A DNA stretch of 64,000 nt from Leadbetterella lacustris (lineage in GTDB: Bacteria > Bacteroidota > Bacteroidia > Cytophagales > Spirosomataceae). The translations under genes were made by a program, and so were the position numbers. The stretch covers positions 434,001 to 498,000 of the forward strand of contig OZ248424.1 of the NCBI GenBank assembly GCA_965234335.1, written 5' to 3'. The notes beneath the pieces are model-generated. The model did no database searches. It was not told the origin of the DNA and saw only the letters and a list, made by a program, of their open reading frames with translations. This document shows positions 9,412 through 18,403 of this stretch, one piece after another. Numbering within the stretch: position 1 is the stretch's first letter; each line of letters opens with the position of its first letter.

Positions 9412-10869
9412 ATGAAATTCAAAAAAATACTCCTTACGGTTTTTCTTATTTACGGAAGTCAATGCTACGCCCAAACGGAAGTCACGGGCTCTGAAGTAGC
9501 CCAAAGATTTTCATTACGGGCATGTATAGACTACGCCATAAACAACAATGTATCACTCAAACAGTCTCAAATGGCCGTAGAAAGTGGAATTGTTCAATTG
9601 AATCAGTCAAAAGTTGCCAAGTTGCCAACCGCCAACGGACAGTTTAACCTAAACGGTAATGCAGGTAGAAACGTAGATCCGTTCACAAACGGTATAGTAA
9701 CCAACACCATCGGTACCAACAACATGGGTGTGGGATTAAGCATGCCCATTTTTGACGGTAACAGAAATAAAATCACTGTTGAAAGAAGCCAATTAAGCCT
9801 CGAAGCCGCCCAAATGGATGTAGCCACACAGAAAAACAACGTGTCGTTGCAAGTAACAGTAGCTTACCTAAATGTATTATCTGCCGAAGACCTTATCGAC
9901 GTTGCTCAAAAACAATTAGACGTAACTAAACTACAATATGAGCGTACTCAAAAATTAGTTGACGCAGGATCATTGCCAGAAACCAACTTGTTTGACCTAG
10001 ATGCTCAAATCGCCAACGACGAACTCAGCTTGATAAATGCCCAAAACAGCCTAGAGTCGGCTATACTAACACTCAAGCAAGCCATGAACGCACCTGTCGA
10101 AATGAACGTTCAGGTCTCAAGAATAGTTGTTCCCGACCCAAACATCATAAACTATGGCGAAAATGCCAATTCGGTTTATCAAATAGCAGTTGGCTATTTG
10201 CCTGAAGTAAAAGCGGGCGAAATAAGACTAAAAGCTGCCGACAAAAATATAGCCATTGCCAAAAGCCTTGGACTTCCAAGTCTATCTGCTAACACAAGTT
10301 GGGGTACGGCCTTTTCAAGTGCAGCAAAAAGATTGACGGAGACAGGTACGACCTCTAATCCCATTCCAGTATCAGCACAGTTTGATGGACAAACGATACC
10401 ATTCGTGATAAACTTTCCTCAAACTTCGTTTACTTCCGACGGAATTCCGTATTTCAGACAATTGGGAAGCAACCAAAACCTAAACGTGGGTATATCGGCA
10501 AGGATTCCTATTTTCAATGGTTACAACCAAAAATACCAAACACAAGCTGCCAAAATTCAAAAAATGCAAGTGGATTTGCAGAATCAGAGTGTCAAACTAC
10601 AAATCAAACAAAACATTGATCAAGCATACATCACTATGTTAAATGCCCAAAAAAGATACTCCGCTACATTGGCCCAAACCAACGCCCTTGAGAGGTCCTT
10701 CAAAGCGGCCGAATCAAGATATAATGCAGGTGCAAGCAACTTTGTGGACTATAATTTGGCCAAAACCAATCTTGACAGAGCAAAATCCAATTTGGTTGTA
10801 GCCAAGTATGACTACATCTTTAGAATCAAAATATTAGACTTTTATCAGAATAAACCCCTTGAATTTTAA
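9412..10869 (+). CDS. TolC family outer-membrane efflux protein
   Basis: A 485-residue protein with a signal peptide (residues 1-20, ending CYAQ) and two TolC/OEP repeats rich in Ala, Gln and Asn that form the outer-membrane channel and periplasmic alpha-barrel. Typical segments are LRACIDYAINNNVSLKQSQ at the start and AESRYNAGASNFVDYNLAK near the end. It is 5 bases upstream of the HlyD-type adaptor and almost certainly co-transcribed with it. It serves as the outer-membrane exit duct of a tripartite export pump. Confidence 0.92.
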   Translation: MKFKKILLTVFLIYGSQCYAQTEVTGSEVAQRFSLRACIDYAINNNVSLKQSQMAVESGIVQLNQSKVAKLPTANGQFNLNGNAGRNVDPFTNGIVTNTIGTNNMGVGLSMPIFDGNRNKITVERSQLSLEAAQMDVATQKNNVSLQVTVAYLNVLSAEDLIDVAQKQLDVTKLQYERTQKLVDAGSLPETNLFDLDAQIANDELSLINAQNSLESAILTLKQAMNAPVEMNVQVSRIVVPDPNIINYGENANSVYQIAVGYLPEVKAGEIRLKAADKNIAIAKSLGLPSLSANTSWGTAFSSAAKRLTETGTTSNPIPVSAQFDGQTIPFVINFPQTSFTSDGIPYFRQLGSNQNLNVGISARIPIFNGYNQKYQTQAAKIQKMQVDLQNQSVKLQIKQNIDQAYITMLNAQKRYSATLAQTNALERSFKAAESRYNAGASNFVDYNLAKTNLDRAKSNLVVAKYDYIFRIKILDFYQNKPLEF

Positions 10870-10874
10870 ATAAA

Positions 10875-12269
10875 ATGAAAAAGAAATCGAATAAAATATG
10901 GTGGATATTACTCGGTGTGTTGGTAGTGTTATTGCTTGCTTTTTTGGTAGCCAAAAAACAAGGATGGATCATGGCCGAAAAACCTACCGAGGTTGAACTA
11001 GCAAAGGTTAGCTCCTTAACGCTGGTGGAAACAGTCTCAGCTTCAGGCAAAATACAGCCAGAAGTAGAAGTGAAAATTTCGCCAGATGTTCCTGGAGAAA
11101 TAATCGCTCTGTATGTAAAAGAGGGCGATTCTGTGAAAAAAGGACAATTACTATTGAAAATCCAACCAGAAAACTATGTATCTGTTGTGGACAGGTTCAG
11201 AGCAGGTGTAAATCAATCAAGGGCTACTGCTGAGCAAACCAAAGCAAGTATAGCAAGAGCCGAGTCACAGCTTTTAAGAACTCAGATGGAGTATAACCGT
11301 CAAAAGAAACTATTGGCAGACAAGGTAATTTCTCAGTCGGATTTCGAGACCGCAGAAACGAACCTTAAAATAGCCAAACAAGACGTAGATGCCTCAAAAT
11401 CAAACTATGAAGCGGCAAGATTTGGAATTAACAGTGCAGAGGCAGCTTTAAAAGACGCTTCGGAAAACCTAAGGAAAACCAACATTTACGCTCCCATGAA
11501 CGGAATCGTTTCAAAACTGGCCGTAGAACTTGGAGAAAGAGTGGTGGGAACTTCTCAAATGGCAGGTACTGAGCTTTTGAGAATAGCAGACCTCAACAAC
11601 ATGGAAGTAAGAGTAAATGTAAATGAAAACGACATCATACGCGTAGGTTTGGGCGATACTGTTATTGTAGACGTTGACGCCTACTCTGCTTCAGGCAAAA
11701 AATTCAAAGGATTAGTAACACAAGTAGCTAATACGGCAAACGGAGCAGGAGGAACACTAACAGGAGCTGCCAGTAATTCCACTGAATCGGTGACAGAATT
11801 TGAGGTAAGAATCAAGATTTTGGCTTCGTCTTACAGAGAATTGATAGACCTTCGAAAAGGCAAAAAATACCCTTTCAAACCTGGTATGACTGCCACAGTA
11901 GATATTGTTACAGCCACTAAGCCTTCGGTTATCTCGGTGCCTATTTCGGCTGTAACCACACGTATAGAAGGCAAAGACAAAGATACTAAAAAAGCAAACG
12001 ACGAAGATGGAATGGGACTTGGGGCCGTAACCGAGGAAGCCGATTCTAAAAAAGAAAAACCAAAAGAAATAGTGTTTATCAACGATAAAGGTGTGGCCAA
12101 AAAACGTGAAGTAAAAACTGGAATAACTGACACAAGTGCTGGTTTGATAGAAATAACTTCTGGCTTAAAAGCCGGTGAGGAAATTATTTCAGGGCCGTTT
12201 TTGGAAGTTTCTAAAAAACTAAAAGATGGCGACAAAGTGGCCAAAAAGAAGGCCGAGGTTAAAAAATAA
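10875..12269 (+). CDS. HlyD/MacA-type periplasmic adaptor of an efflux system
   Basis: A 464-residue membrane-fusion protein. One N-terminal membrane segment (about 9-27) is followed by a lipoyl/barrel-sandwich domain (VEVKISPDVPGEIIALYVKE), a long alpha-hairpin coiled coil (about 105-200, rich in Ala, Gln and Lys), the second lipoyl half (TNIYAPMNGIVSKLAVELGE), a beta-barrel and a C-terminal membrane-proximal domain. A charged low-complexity insert near 370-400 is unusual. This family bridges an inner-membrane pump (often MacB-type ABC) to TolC. No pump gene follows; a terminator and gpsA come next, so the pump must be encoded elsewhere. Confidence 0.92.
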   Translation: MKKKSNKIWWILLGVLVVLLLAFLVAKKQGWIMAEKPTEVELAKVSSLTLVETVSASGKIQPEVEVKISPDVPGEIIALYVKEGDSVKKGQLLLKIQPENYVSVVDRFRAGVNQSRATAEQTKASIARAESQLLRTQMEYNRQKKLLADKVISQSDFETAETNLKIAKQDVDASKSNYEAARFGINSAEAALKDASENLRKTNIYAPMNGIVSKLAVELGERVVGTSQMAGTELLRIADLNNMEVRVNVNENDIIRVGLGDTVIVDVDAYSASGKKFKGLVTQVANTANGAGGTLTGAASNSTESVTEFEVRIKILASSYRELIDLRKGKKYPFKPGMTATVDIVTATKPSVISVPISAVTTRIEGKDKDTKKANDEDGMGLGAVTEEADSKKEKPKEIVFINDKGVAKKREVKTGITDTSAGLIEITSGLKAGEEIISGPFLEVSKKLKDGDKVAKKKAEVKK

Positions 12270-12293
12270 TTAAGAAAAAAAATAACTAAAGAG

Positions 12294-12323
12294 AGAGTGG
12301 TAAGGTTTTGCCACTCTTTTTTT
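12294..12323 (+). terminator. Terminator of the TolC-HlyD operon
   Basis: AGAGTGG (12294-12300) pairs with CCACTCT (12311-12317), followed by T residues to 12323. It closes the operon 25 bases after the adaptor stop codon. Confidence 0.85.
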
Positions 12324-12347
12324 GTGGAATTTTTGTTCAAAAAAGCC

Positions 12348-12355
12348 TAATTTTG
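12348..12355 (+). promoter_or_regulatory. -7 element (TAATTTTG) for gpsA
   Basis: An exact TAnnTTTG match 23 bases before the gpsA start. A TTTG at 12321-12324 could serve as a -33 element with a 23-base gap. Confidence 0.45.
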
Positions 12356-12377
12356 CTTTGTAAACATTTCATAACAA

Positions 12378-13364
12378 ATGAACGTAACCATAATTGGAGG
12401 AGGAAGCTGGGCCACGGCCTTGATAAAAATTCTTTCAGAAAAGAACATAAAGATAAAATGGTGGTTGCGTGATTTAGAAGCCATAAATCACATAAAAAAA
12501 CACCACCACAACCCGCAGTATTTGAGTAGCGTAGAGTTGCATCCATCTAAAATAAAACCCTACCATAACCTCAAAGAAGCCCTAAAAAATACCGATTGGG
12601 TGATTTTGGCCATTCCGGCTGCTTTTATTGAAAGTGCAATCTCCGATGTTAATCCCGAGCTTTTTATGGGTAAAAAAATAGTTTCCGGCGTAAAAGGCAT
12701 GGTGCCTTCATGCAATATGTTGGTTACAGACTGGTTCTCCAAGAAGTTTAACGTTGCCAAAGATCAAATGGCAGCCATAGCCGGGCCATGCCATGCCGAG
12801 GAAATAGCTTTGGAAAAACAATCTTACTTAACCATAGCCTCGGAAGGCATAGAAACCGCAAAAGCTTTTGCTGAGATGCTCTCGTGTAGATTTGTTAAAA
12901 CTGCCCACATAACCGACATCGATGGAATTGAATATGCGGCCGTTATGAAAAACATAGTAGCCATGGCATGTGGTATCACCCATGGGCTGGGTGCAGGCGA
13001 CAACTTCCAAGCCGTAATGGTTTCCAACGCCATGCTCGAAATCGAGCGATTTGTGAATAAAATATCTCCGAGTGAAAGAGAAATAAACTCCTCGGCCTAT
13101 TTGGGGGATTTGTTGGTAACAGCCTATTCACAATTTAGCAGAAACCGAACTTTCGGTAATATGATAGGCAGGGGTTATTCGGTAAAAACTGCCCAAATTG
13201 AACTTAAAATGATAGCAGAAGGCTATTATGCAACCAAAAGCATACATGAAATAAATAAAAGTTTGGGTGCTAAAATGCCGATTTTAGATTTCGTCTATGG
13301 CGTTTTATACAATAACCAAAGCTTGCTGAAGGCTTTTGAGGTCTTGAAAAATCAACTGGTTTAA
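12378..13364 (+). CDS. gpsA: NAD(P)H-dependent glycerol-3-phosphate dehydrogenase
   Basis: A 328-residue cytoplasmic enzyme that reduces dihydroxyacetone phosphate to sn-glycerol 3-phosphate for phospholipid synthesis. The N-terminal Rossmann motif is GGGSWATAL (7-15). Family segments are GPCHAEEIALE (136-146), the conserved catalytic Lys191 in AAVMKNIVAMACG and GLGAGDNFQAVM. Length is normal. The gene has its own promoter box and is flanked by hairpins, so it is probably monocistronic. Confidence 0.95.
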   Translation: MNVTIIGGGSWATALIKILSEKNIKIKWWLRDLEAINHIKKHHHNPQYLSSVELHPSKIKPYHNLKEALKNTDWVILAIPAAFIESAISDVNPELFMGKKIVSGVKGMVPSCNMLVTDWFSKKFNVAKDQMAAIAGPCHAEEIALEKQSYLTIASEGIETAKAFAEMLSCRFVKTAHITDIDGIEYAAVMKNIVAMACGITHGLGAGDNFQAVMVSNAMLEIERFVNKISPSEREINSSAYLGDLLVTAYSQFSRNRTFGNMIGRGYSVKTAQIELKMIAEGYYATKSIHEINKSLGAKMPILDFVYGVLYNNQSLLKAFEVLKNQLV

Positions 13365-13394
13365 AATAGATTTGAGCTTGAGTAAATCTATTTT
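13363..13394. terminator. Hairpin between gpsA and the convergent dipeptidase gene
   Basis: AAAATAGATTT (13363-13373) pairs with AAATCTATTTT (13384-13394), overlapping the gpsA stop codon. A second inverted repeat, TTTTCCTAAA (13391-13400) with TTTAGGAAAA (13440-13449), lies between the converging genes. T-runs are short, so the terminator role is probable rather than certain. Confidence 0.55.
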
Positions 13395-13457
13395 CCTAAA
13401 CCGTTAACAGAACATCTTTTTACTTTTGTTACAGAACGATTTAGGAAAATAATCACT

Positions 13458-14516
13458 CTACGGGAGATTCTTCATCAGGAAATCAATGAAATTTTGATGC
13501 ATTATTTTCGAAATATCATTTTCCTTGTAGCCCCAAGTTGTCAAAATATCTCCTATTTTCTGCAAATCAGCTATCGTTTCCAAATCATAAGGACACTGTT
13601 CTCTGCCATAAGCACCGTCGAGGTCTGAGCCAATACCTACGTGGTTTGTGTTGCCTGCCAGTTGACAAATATGATCAATATTGTTTACCGCTATTTCCAG
13701 ATTACAATTGCTGGTTTTAGGATCAGAAACGCCTCTTGTCCAGTTAGGTACCATCATCCAGGCATCTAAGGCTACACCTATAACTCCATTTCTTTCAATG
13801 ATTGCTGTTATCTGTTCGTCTGAATATTGGCGGTTGTGATTTACGAACTTTCGGCAATTGTTATGGCTGGCCCACAAAGCACCGTTGTAGTTTTCTAGTG
13901 CTTGCCAAAACGCATCGTCACAAAGGTGCGTCATGTCCAGAATCATTCCCAATCGCTCAATCTCTTTCAAAAGGTCAATGCCAGCCTGTCCCATTTTCCC
14001 TGTAGAATCCGTTCCGTTAGCGTATCTGCCTTCTTTATAATGGGCTGGACCTATGGCTCTAAGGCCCTTATTGTAGGCTTTCTCCAAATAACTTAAGTCA
14101 ATGATAGAATCTGCTCCTTCCAAACTCAAGATAAATCCGACGGCTTTCTTGTTATTTTCCCAAACAGAAAGATGATTTTCCAATTCTACCGAGGATTTAA
14201 TCATTCGCATTTCGCCTTTGGCTTCCATGGCTTCATACCAAGCCAACTGCCCTTGGGTTTGTGCCCAAGCTTGCTCGGGCGAGTTCCAACCCGGCAAAGT
14301 ACTTTCGGGCTTTACAAACCGAGCAATCTGGGTAGCTACTACCAAACCAATATTCCCTTTTCGGAGCTCATTTAACGAAATAGTGGCCTTGCCCCTATCT
14401 GGTTTATCAGTCATACCAACTTCTCGAGCGTTTATATCCGTCACCTCCTGGGTGAGATCACGATTCCATTCAAGGGCATTCATGGCCAAGTCTAAATGAG
14501 CGTCTACGATAAGCAT
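13458..14516 (-). CDS. Membrane dipeptidase family (M19) zinc peptidase
   Basis: A 352-residue M19 (renal dipeptidase-like) enzyme. Visible metal ligands are HLD in IVDAHLDLAMN (H7, D9), the bridging Glu in ILSLEGADSI, the His residues in DMTHLCDD and WASHNNCRKF, and the Asp in GIGSDLDGAYG. It hydrolyses dipeptides, sometimes including D-residues. No signal peptide is visible, so a cytoplasmic location is likely. It is a single gene convergent with gpsA. Confidence 0.9.
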   Translation of the reverse strand: MLIVDAHLDLAMNALEWNRDLTQEVTDINAREVGMTDKPDRGKATISLNELRKGNIGLVVATQIARFVKPESTLPGWNSPEQAWAQTQGQLAWYEAMEAKGEMRMIKSSVELENHLSVWENNKKAVGFILSLEGADSIIDLSYLEKAYNKGLRAIGPAHYKEGRYANGTDSTGKMGQAGIDLLKEIERLGMILDMTHLCDDAFWQALENYNGALWASHNNCRKFVNHNRQYSDEQITAIIERNGVIGVALDAWMMVPNWTRGVSDPKTSNCNLEIAVNNIDHICQLAGNTNHVGIGSDLDGAYGREQCPYDLETIADLQKIGDILTTWGYKENDISKIMHQNFIDFLMKNLP

Positions 14517-14593
14517 ATTCTATGATTGTATTACTGCTACAAAAATATAGGACAGATTTTGGAGAATCTTAGAAACAAGATTTTTTTTGAGAT

Positions 14594-15151
14594 TTAATAA
14601 TCAATTTTCAGAAGCCTAAAAAATTCCTCCTCTTCATATTCTCTTATTTTCCCTACCGGCAAATCACCCAATTCGATATCTTCTATGGAAGTTCTAATCA
14701 GCCGCTTACACTTATTATTAACGGCAATTATCATTTTCCGAATCTGCCTATATTTACCCTCAGTGAGTGTCATTTTGAGCCAAGCATGCGGGTGGCGAGG
14801 ATGTAGCGTGTTTATGATATTATAGCAATCGTCTGGTTTTTCTATGCGTTCTACCTCACAGGGGCTAGTGGTCCACAATTTGTTGCCTCTGAGCAGTATC
14901 TCTACCCCAGACCGCAACTTTTCAATATTTTCCTCTGTGATGGTAGCGTCCACTTGTACCAAATAAGTGCGTTTGTGGAGTATCTTGCTATTAAAAAGCA
15001 ACTTTGTAACCCTTTTGTTGGTGGTCAAAATCAACAATCCTTCCGAAAGATTATCCAATCTGCCGATGGCGTGTGTCCCCTCGGGAAAATCAAAGTCTAT
15101 CTTTCCGAGCATGTTGTTGTCAAACTTGTCACCCACAAACTGCGAAAGCAT
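14594..15151 (-). CDS. RsuA/RluE-type rRNA pseudouridine synthase, start codon unclear
   Basis: A pseudouridine synthase of the RsuA/RluB/RluE class without an S4 domain. The catalytic-Asp motif is GRLDNLSEGLL, with HKRTYLVQVD and LTEGKYRQIRKMI further on. The first ATG is at 15151, but the same frame continues upstream, without a stop, to a TAA at 15221-15223 and encodes RYFILNKPYD before that ATG. That is the conserved family N terminus, in which an Asn-Lys-Pro motif normally sits about 10 residues from the start. No ATG, GTG or TTG lies in this upstream frame. Translation must therefore begin at a rare codon (ATA, ATC or ATT), or the true start was lost. Probable target: 23S rRNA. Confidence 0.8.
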   Translation of the reverse strand: MLSQFVGDKFDNNMLGKIDFDFPEGTHAIGRLDNLSEGLLILTTNKRVTKLLFNSKILHKRTYLVQVDATITEENIEKLRSGVEILLRGNKLWTTSPCEVERIEKPDDCYNIINTLHPRHPHAWLKMTLTEGKYRQIRKMIIAVNNKCKRLIRTSIEDIELGDLPVGKIREYEEEEFFRLLKIDY

Positions 15152-15354
15152 ATCGTAAGGCTTGTTGAGAATAAAGTATCGGCTAGGTATTTCTGGAGGG
15201 ATTTCGATAGGTATTTTTGTTTAAAATTTTGTCCCAAAATTAGATTTATTTCGGCTTTAAACCTAAGAAATTCAGGAAGAGCTCAAACGTAAAATTTAGT
15301 AGAAATAACTTTGGAGAAATCTCTTTTATCTGCGATTTGCAAAATGGCCTTACC

Positions 15355-16260
15355 TTAAAAACTCCACGCCACCAAGCGGCTAAGTTTTTGTCCTTGAGCC
15401 ATATCTATGGTCTTAAATTGATTCACGTTTACTTTTTCCAATTCCTTATAAATACGCTCTAAATGTTCTTTCTTTGAAACCAAGCTCGTAAACCATTTAC
15501 AATTCTCTGAAAATTTTACACTTTCTCTAATCATAGAAACGATAAACCTCAGCTCCCCACCCTCGCACCAAAGTTCATTGGCATTTCCACCAAAATTCCG
15601 TAAAGTTTCCACAGTCTTTTTACCACTCAAGTTTTTAGTTTTTTTTGAATTACTCTCTCGTGCTTCCTCCCGCGAGCTGTAGAATGGAGGATTGCAAAAA
15701 GTAATATCAAAACACTCACCTTCTTCTATAATTCCCTCAAAAAACTGGTGCTTATTAGGCTGGAATCTTATCTCTATTTCGTTTTTCAGAGCAGGGTTAT
15801 GCTCCACTACTGACTTTGCCGCTTTTACCGAAACAGTGTCAATGTCTGTTCCGACAAACCTCCACCCATACTCTTGATGGCCGATGATAGGGTAGATAGC
15901 ATTTGAACCCGTACCTACATCGAGGCATTTCACTACATTTCCTTTAGGAATATGCCCATAATTGTATTCCGCCAAAATATCTGCTGCATAATGCACATAA
16001 TCAGCCCTTCCAGGTATGGGCGGGCAGAGGTAGCCCGCAGGAATATCCCAATTTTCTACCCCATATTGGTCAGCCAAAAGAGCTTTGTTAAGCATTTTTA
16101 CTGCAGTGGGATTTGAGAAATCCAAAGTTTGGGTGCCGAATAGATTAATAAAAACGAACGCCTTTAATGCCGGAAGTGTTTCTATCAATTTTTCAAAATC
16201 GTATTGTCCACGATGTCTATTTCGAGGGTGCAACGATGGTTTTACTGTTTTTTGAGTCAT
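15355..16260 (-). CDS. rlmF: 23S rRNA (adenine1618-N6)-methyltransferase
   Basis: A 301-residue SAM-dependent methyltransferase matching RlmF (YbiN). The N terminus is rich in basic and aromatic residues (LHPRNRHRGQYDF) and is followed by WDIPAGYLCPPIPGRADY. The SAM-binding loop is KCLDVGTGSNAIYPIIG, and the catalytic NPPF motif for N6-adenine methylation is in FDITFCNPPFYSS. It modifies A1618 of 23S rRNA. It sits next to another rRNA modification gene on the same strand, separated by about 200 bases. Confidence 0.95.
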   Translation of the reverse strand: MTQKTVKPSLHPRNRHRGQYDFEKLIETLPALKAFVFINLFGTQTLDFSNPTAVKMLNKALLADQYGVENWDIPAGYLCPPIPGRADYVHYAADILAEYNYGHIPKGNVVKCLDVGTGSNAIYPIIGHQEYGWRFVGTDIDTVSVKAAKSVVEHNPALKNEIEIRFQPNKHQFFEGIIEEGECFDITFCNPPFYSSREEARESNSKKTKNLSGKKTVETLRNFGGNANELWCEGGELRFIVSMIRESVKFSENCKWFTSLVSKKEHLERIYKELEKVNVNQFKTIDMAQGQKLSRLVAWSF

Positions 16261-16317
16261 TGAGCATTATTTCAAAGCAAATTTACCCAATTACCGACAA
16301 TTAAAAGGAAATAGAAG

Positions 16318-16743
16318 CTATTGCTTTTTATAGAAAAAAGTATTTCCGTCAGCTATCTCGGCATCTAGAATACTTTTTTGGTAAAGACTGATTTCGCCCT
16401 TTTGTTCATCAATACTTAAAAATGAATAGGTTTTGGACTCCAAAAAAACCAGAGCCAACCGTGAATTTAAAGAACTTTTGGGTTGCTTACCAATTTCTAT
16501 TTTGGTAGATTCTGTCACTACGCCGTTTACTTTTCGTATCAAAGTAGCGGCCTTGGTATCAATCTCCAAAGTCTCTGTTTCAGTTGGAACCAGTTCAGTA
16601 GGGCCGTTTTGTAGTGGATAACCTATTCCAATTTTAAATAATTTCCATTTACCATCAAGCTTTGATAGTTCAGGGTCAATATCGGCCTCACATTGTGCGG
16701 CACTCAAAGCAAATGCGAAAAGAAGAAACAGTAGTCGAGTCAT
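16318..16743 (-). CDS. Small exported protein, lipocalin-like pattern
   Basis: The open frame extends to 16824, but the ATG at 16743 starts a clear signal peptide (MTRLLFLLFAFALSAAQ), giving 141 residues. The Cys after the leader (AAQCEAD) is not a good lipobox. The mature part begins with LDGKWKLFKIGIGY, a pattern common in lipocalin-like domains, then alternates in beta-strand fashion. I do not recognise the family. It lies downstream of the Gfo/Idh/MocA gene at 16851 but behind a terminator, so it is probably expressed separately. Confidence 0.6.
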   Translation of the reverse strand: MTRLLFLLFAFALSAAQCEADIDPELSKLDGKWKLFKIGIGYPLQNGPTELVPTETETLEIDTKAATLIRKVNGVVTESTKIEIGKQPKSSLNSRLALVFLESKTYSFLSIDEQKGEISLYQKSILDAEIADGNTFFYKKQ

Positions 16744-16794
16744 AATTGAAGTTTTTTCTTTAATGATTCCGAATGCTGAGATTTGGTTGGAAAT

Positions 16795-16821
16795 GAAAAA
16801 GGAGAGCCAAGTGACTCTCCT
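16795..16821 (-). terminator. Terminator downstream of the 16.9-18.2 kb oxidoreductase
   Basis: On the minus strand AGGAGAG (16821-16815) pairs with CTCTCCT (16806-16800), followed by five T (16799-16795). Confidence 0.8.
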
Positions 16822-16850
16822 CATTATAAAATATTCAAATTAAGTTCAAA

Positions 16851-18188
16851 TCAAAACGGCTTCCAAGGCTTGCCGCCAACCAAAATCTCTTGGGCTTTGG
16901 CGTCGAAAGTTACTTTTAGGCCTGTTCTGTAGGCAGCGTTTGACATCATAGTGGCAATAGAATGCTGATAACCAGCTTCTATTGGAGCATTTGGTGTTTT
17001 GCGGCTACGTACACACTCCATCCAGTTTTTGATGTGAGCAAATGTCAACGGATCACCGCCTGTGTTGGCATCCGATGCTACTTTGTCACCTTCCAATTTC
17101 AAAGGTGAAAGCAAGTTGGCCTTCATGCCCATTGCTTTGGCTTCACGCTCACGTAAACCACCCGTGTCAGAAATTTCGTTAGTATCCAAGTTAATCATAC
17201 CACCGTTTGAATAATAAAGCTCTTTGGTATCTCCCGCAGAGTTTGAGAATCTACTTGTAAACTGTACCTGAAAACCATTTTGTGGCTTATCGGCAGGACC
17301 GTAATCAAACACAACCGTCAAGGTATCAGCATTCGTACGGCCATCTTGCCATTGGTAAATTCCTCCGTTGGCCACCACACTTCTTGGTGCCTCGAATCCA
17401 GAAAACCAATGTACGGTGTCTATCTGATGGCTCATCCATTGGCCTGGAATTCCTGATGAATATGGCCAGAACAATCTGTATTCTAAGTATTTACGAGGAT
17501 CAAATTTCTCAAACGGTCGGTTCATCAAATAACGTTTCCAATCCACATCTGATTCTTTTAGGCTGGCCACCAAGTCAGGACGTCTCCAACGACCTGGTTG
17601 GTTTACGTTCCACATCAACTCCACCATTTTGATATCGCCAAACTTGCCTGATTTAATAAAATCTTCGGCGGCGTGATAGTTAGCTCCTGAGCGTCTTTGA
17701 GAACCTATTTGAACTATTTTCTTCGAATCCTTTACTGCTTTCAACACCGCACGGTTATCGGCCATAGTTTCTGCCAAGGGCTTTTCGGCATATACATCGC
17801 AGCCCGCTTTTACGGCCTCTATGGTATGTAATGCATGTTGAAAATCCGCAGTTGACATCATTACGGCGTCTACAGACTTTGAAGCATAAAGCTCTTCGTT
17901 GTTTCTGTAAACTTGCACATTGGCACCCAATTGCTTGTCCAAAAATGCCTTCCCTTCCTCACGACGACGATTCCAGATGTCTGAAAGACCCACCATTTCG
18001 AAGTTCATTTCTTTTTGCAAGGCTGCGAATGGCCCTACATGTGAAGCACGGTGACGGTCTGAAAAACCTACACATGCTACTCTAACTCTGTCGTTTGCAC
18101 CTATAATTTTTCCATAACTTTTTACAGAAAAACCTGTGGCCACACCCGCCATTATCGATTTTTTAACAAATTCTCTCCTTGTTGTCAT
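16851..18188 (-). CDS. Exported Gfo/Idh/MocA family oxidoreductase (1 of 3)
   Basis: The ATG at 18188 begins a twin-arginine-type leader (MTTRREFVKKSIMAG), preferred over the longer frame to 18227; 445 residues. The NAD(P)-binding Rossmann part includes VRVACVGFSDRHRASHVGP, and the family signature appears in DVYAEKPLAETMADN, with the catalytic-type Lys in EKP. The C-terminal alpha/beta domain binds sugar (MSHQIDTVHWFSGFEAPRS). These enzymes oxidise or reduce sugar hydroxyls using a tightly held cofactor; export by Tat after folding fits that. It is the last gene of the co-directional sugar locus, 215 bases after the GH3 gene, with its own terminator. Confidence 0.9.
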   Translation of the reverse strand: MTTRREFVKKSIMAGVATGFSVKSYGKIIGANDRVRVACVGFSDRHRASHVGPFAALQKEMNFEMVGLSDIWNRRREEGKAFLDKQLGANVQVYRNNEELYASKSVDAVMMSTADFQHALHTIEAVKAGCDVYAEKPLAETMADNRAVLKAVKDSKKIVQIGSQRRSGANYHAAEDFIKSGKFGDIKMVELMWNVNQPGRWRRPDLVASLKESDVDWKRYLMNRPFEKFDPRKYLEYRLFWPYSSGIPGQWMSHQIDTVHWFSGFEAPRSVVANGGIYQWQDGRTNADTLTVVFDYGPADKPQNGFQVQFTSRFSNSAGDTKELYYSNGGMINLDTNEISDTGGLREREAKAMGMKANLLSPLKLEGDKVASDANTGGDPLTFAHIKNWMECVRSRKTPNAPIEAGYQHSIATMMSNAAYRTGLKVTFDAKAQEILVGGKPWKPF

Positions 18189-18403
18189 TATGATATATTG
18201 GTTGAAATTATTTACTAGATTGAACACCGACGACAGCTACGGCTGCCGCATCGATTTGACTGATATCACTGATTTTTATATTAATTCTTGTTTATTTTTT
18301 TAAAATTTAAAAATAAGTGTTTTTTCAAACATTATTCACACAATCCTTATTTTTTGCTAAAGAAAATATCGTTGCCCTTAATTTAAACGAAAGAAAGGTT
18401 TTT

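Noticed and set aside
11831..12340. 169-codon minus-strand frame
   Set aside because: It is the Ser/Thr-rich antisense of the HlyD adaptor gene and spans its terminator.
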